A stretch of 64,000 nt of DNA from NCBI RefSeq assembly GCF_027594425.1, contig NZ_CP115159.1:186001-250000 (forward strand), in the 5' to 3' direction. Positions 63,754 to 64,000 of this stretch are shown in pieces. Every line of letters begins with the position of its first letter. Position 1 is the first letter of the stretch. Source of the DNA: Zunongwangia sp. HGR-M22. GTDB taxonomy: Bacteria; Bacteroidota; Bacteroidia; Flavobacteriales; Flavobacteriaceae. The notes under the pieces are model-generated. The model was given only the letters and a program-made list of their open reading frames with translations, was not told the DNA's origin and ran no database searches. The position numbers were made by a program, and so were the translations under genes.

Positions 63754-64000
63754 ATGAAATTTTTCAAACTACTTTCGTTTTTAGCTGTTTTTGGGTGTTC
63801 TTTAATTGCCAGTGCCCAGGAAAAAGATTCGCTGGCAATTTCATCTGAAGCTTCTAATCATAAAGCTATTCAAAACGATTATCTTACCATCGTTTATGGT
63901 CCGTACAGCTTGAAGTATTATATGGCCTATGTTTCTTTAAACGGAGAAGATTATCAGAAAATTAAACAAAAACGATCTAAACTTTTTAATCATTATGATT
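63754..64000 (+). CDS. Exported protein, N-terminal part
   Basis: The frame is open to the right edge (82 codons). Signal peptide MKFFKLLSFLAVFGCSLIAS with cleavage near SAQ, then a mature start rich in Ser and Tyr (TIVYGPYSLKYYMAYVSLNG). Family not recognisable from this fragment. 88 nt after the ChaN-like gene, same strand. Confidence 0.7.
   Translation, partial: MKFFKLLSFLAVFGCSLIASAQEKDSLAISSEASNHKAIQNDYLTIVYGPYSLKYYMAYVSLNGEDYQKIKQKRSKLFNHYD

Noticed and set aside
1-64000. Mobile elements, phage genes and CRISPR arrays
   Set aside because: I looked for transposase motifs, integrases, long direct repeats and evenly spaced repeats and saw none.

Overview
The window looks like chromosome from a low-GC member of the Bacteroidota, most likely a marine or soil Flavobacteriaceae relative of Gramella, Zunongwangia or Salegentibacter (inference, not tested by alignment). 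The evidence is a batABCDE aerotolerance operon, a glycoside hydrolase ending in a type IX secretion sorting domain, many lipoproteins, LytTR-type two-component regulation, a bacterial 3-hydroxyanthranilate dioxygenase, an HmuY-like heme protein, and several -7 elements of the Bacteroidota form TAnnTTTG. No insertion sequence, phage gene or CRISPR array was seen.

Layout. 1-2.6 kb: RND efflux pump (permease cut by the left edge, adaptor, MarR/GbsR-like regulator with a palindrome at its promoter). 2.7-4.8 kb: outer-membrane phospholipase A and an isoaspartyl peptidase/asparaginase lipoprotein. About 4.8-4.9 kb: a GC-rich structured intergenic segment, possibly a non-coding RNA. 5.0-7.2 kb: 3-hydroxyanthranilate dioxygenase and an ALDH7-like dehydrogenase. 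7.3-12.4 kb: AraC regulator and three exported hydrolase/TPR genes, the first broken by an in-frame stop. 12.4-13 kb: PhnA. 13.1-16.7 kb: a tightly packed operon of two exported DUF5694-like proteins, a LytS-type kinase and a LytTR regulator, the best candidate here for an undescribed signalling unit. 16.8-22.8 kb: outer-membrane barrel, YkvA protein, acyl-ACP desaturase, a three-gene unit (SDR, Schlafen/AlbA_2 protein, phosphatase), DUF4382 lipoprotein.

23.1-32.3 kb: the Bat operon (moxR, DUF58, an extra membrane protein, batA, batB, batC, batD, batE). 32.4-38.5 kb: small exported protein, SulP transporter with beta-carbonic anhydrase, CvpA, a ceramidase-like membrane protein, pheS and small conserved genes. 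38.6-43 kb: gpsA, nadD, gmk, yicC, YheT-like hydrolase. 43.3-53 kb: thioesterase, DMT transporter, ArsC-like protein, RsiV-like lipoprotein, trans-sulfuration PLP enzyme, class V aminotransferase, S9 peptidase, a cyclase-like DUF3095 protein, a small lipoprotein and tRNA-Arg(CCT). 53.1-54.9 kb: GH5 endoglucanase.

55.2-63.7 kb: a heme acquisition locus made of two divergent units, hmuT-hmuU-hmuV-hmuS (with a 31-residue Cys-containing membrane peptide downstream) and a TonB-dependent receptor, HmuY-like lipoprotein and ChaN-like protein. The 180-bp divergent promoter region carries three copies of an AATCTAAAT-type box. A signal-peptide gene is cut by the right edge.
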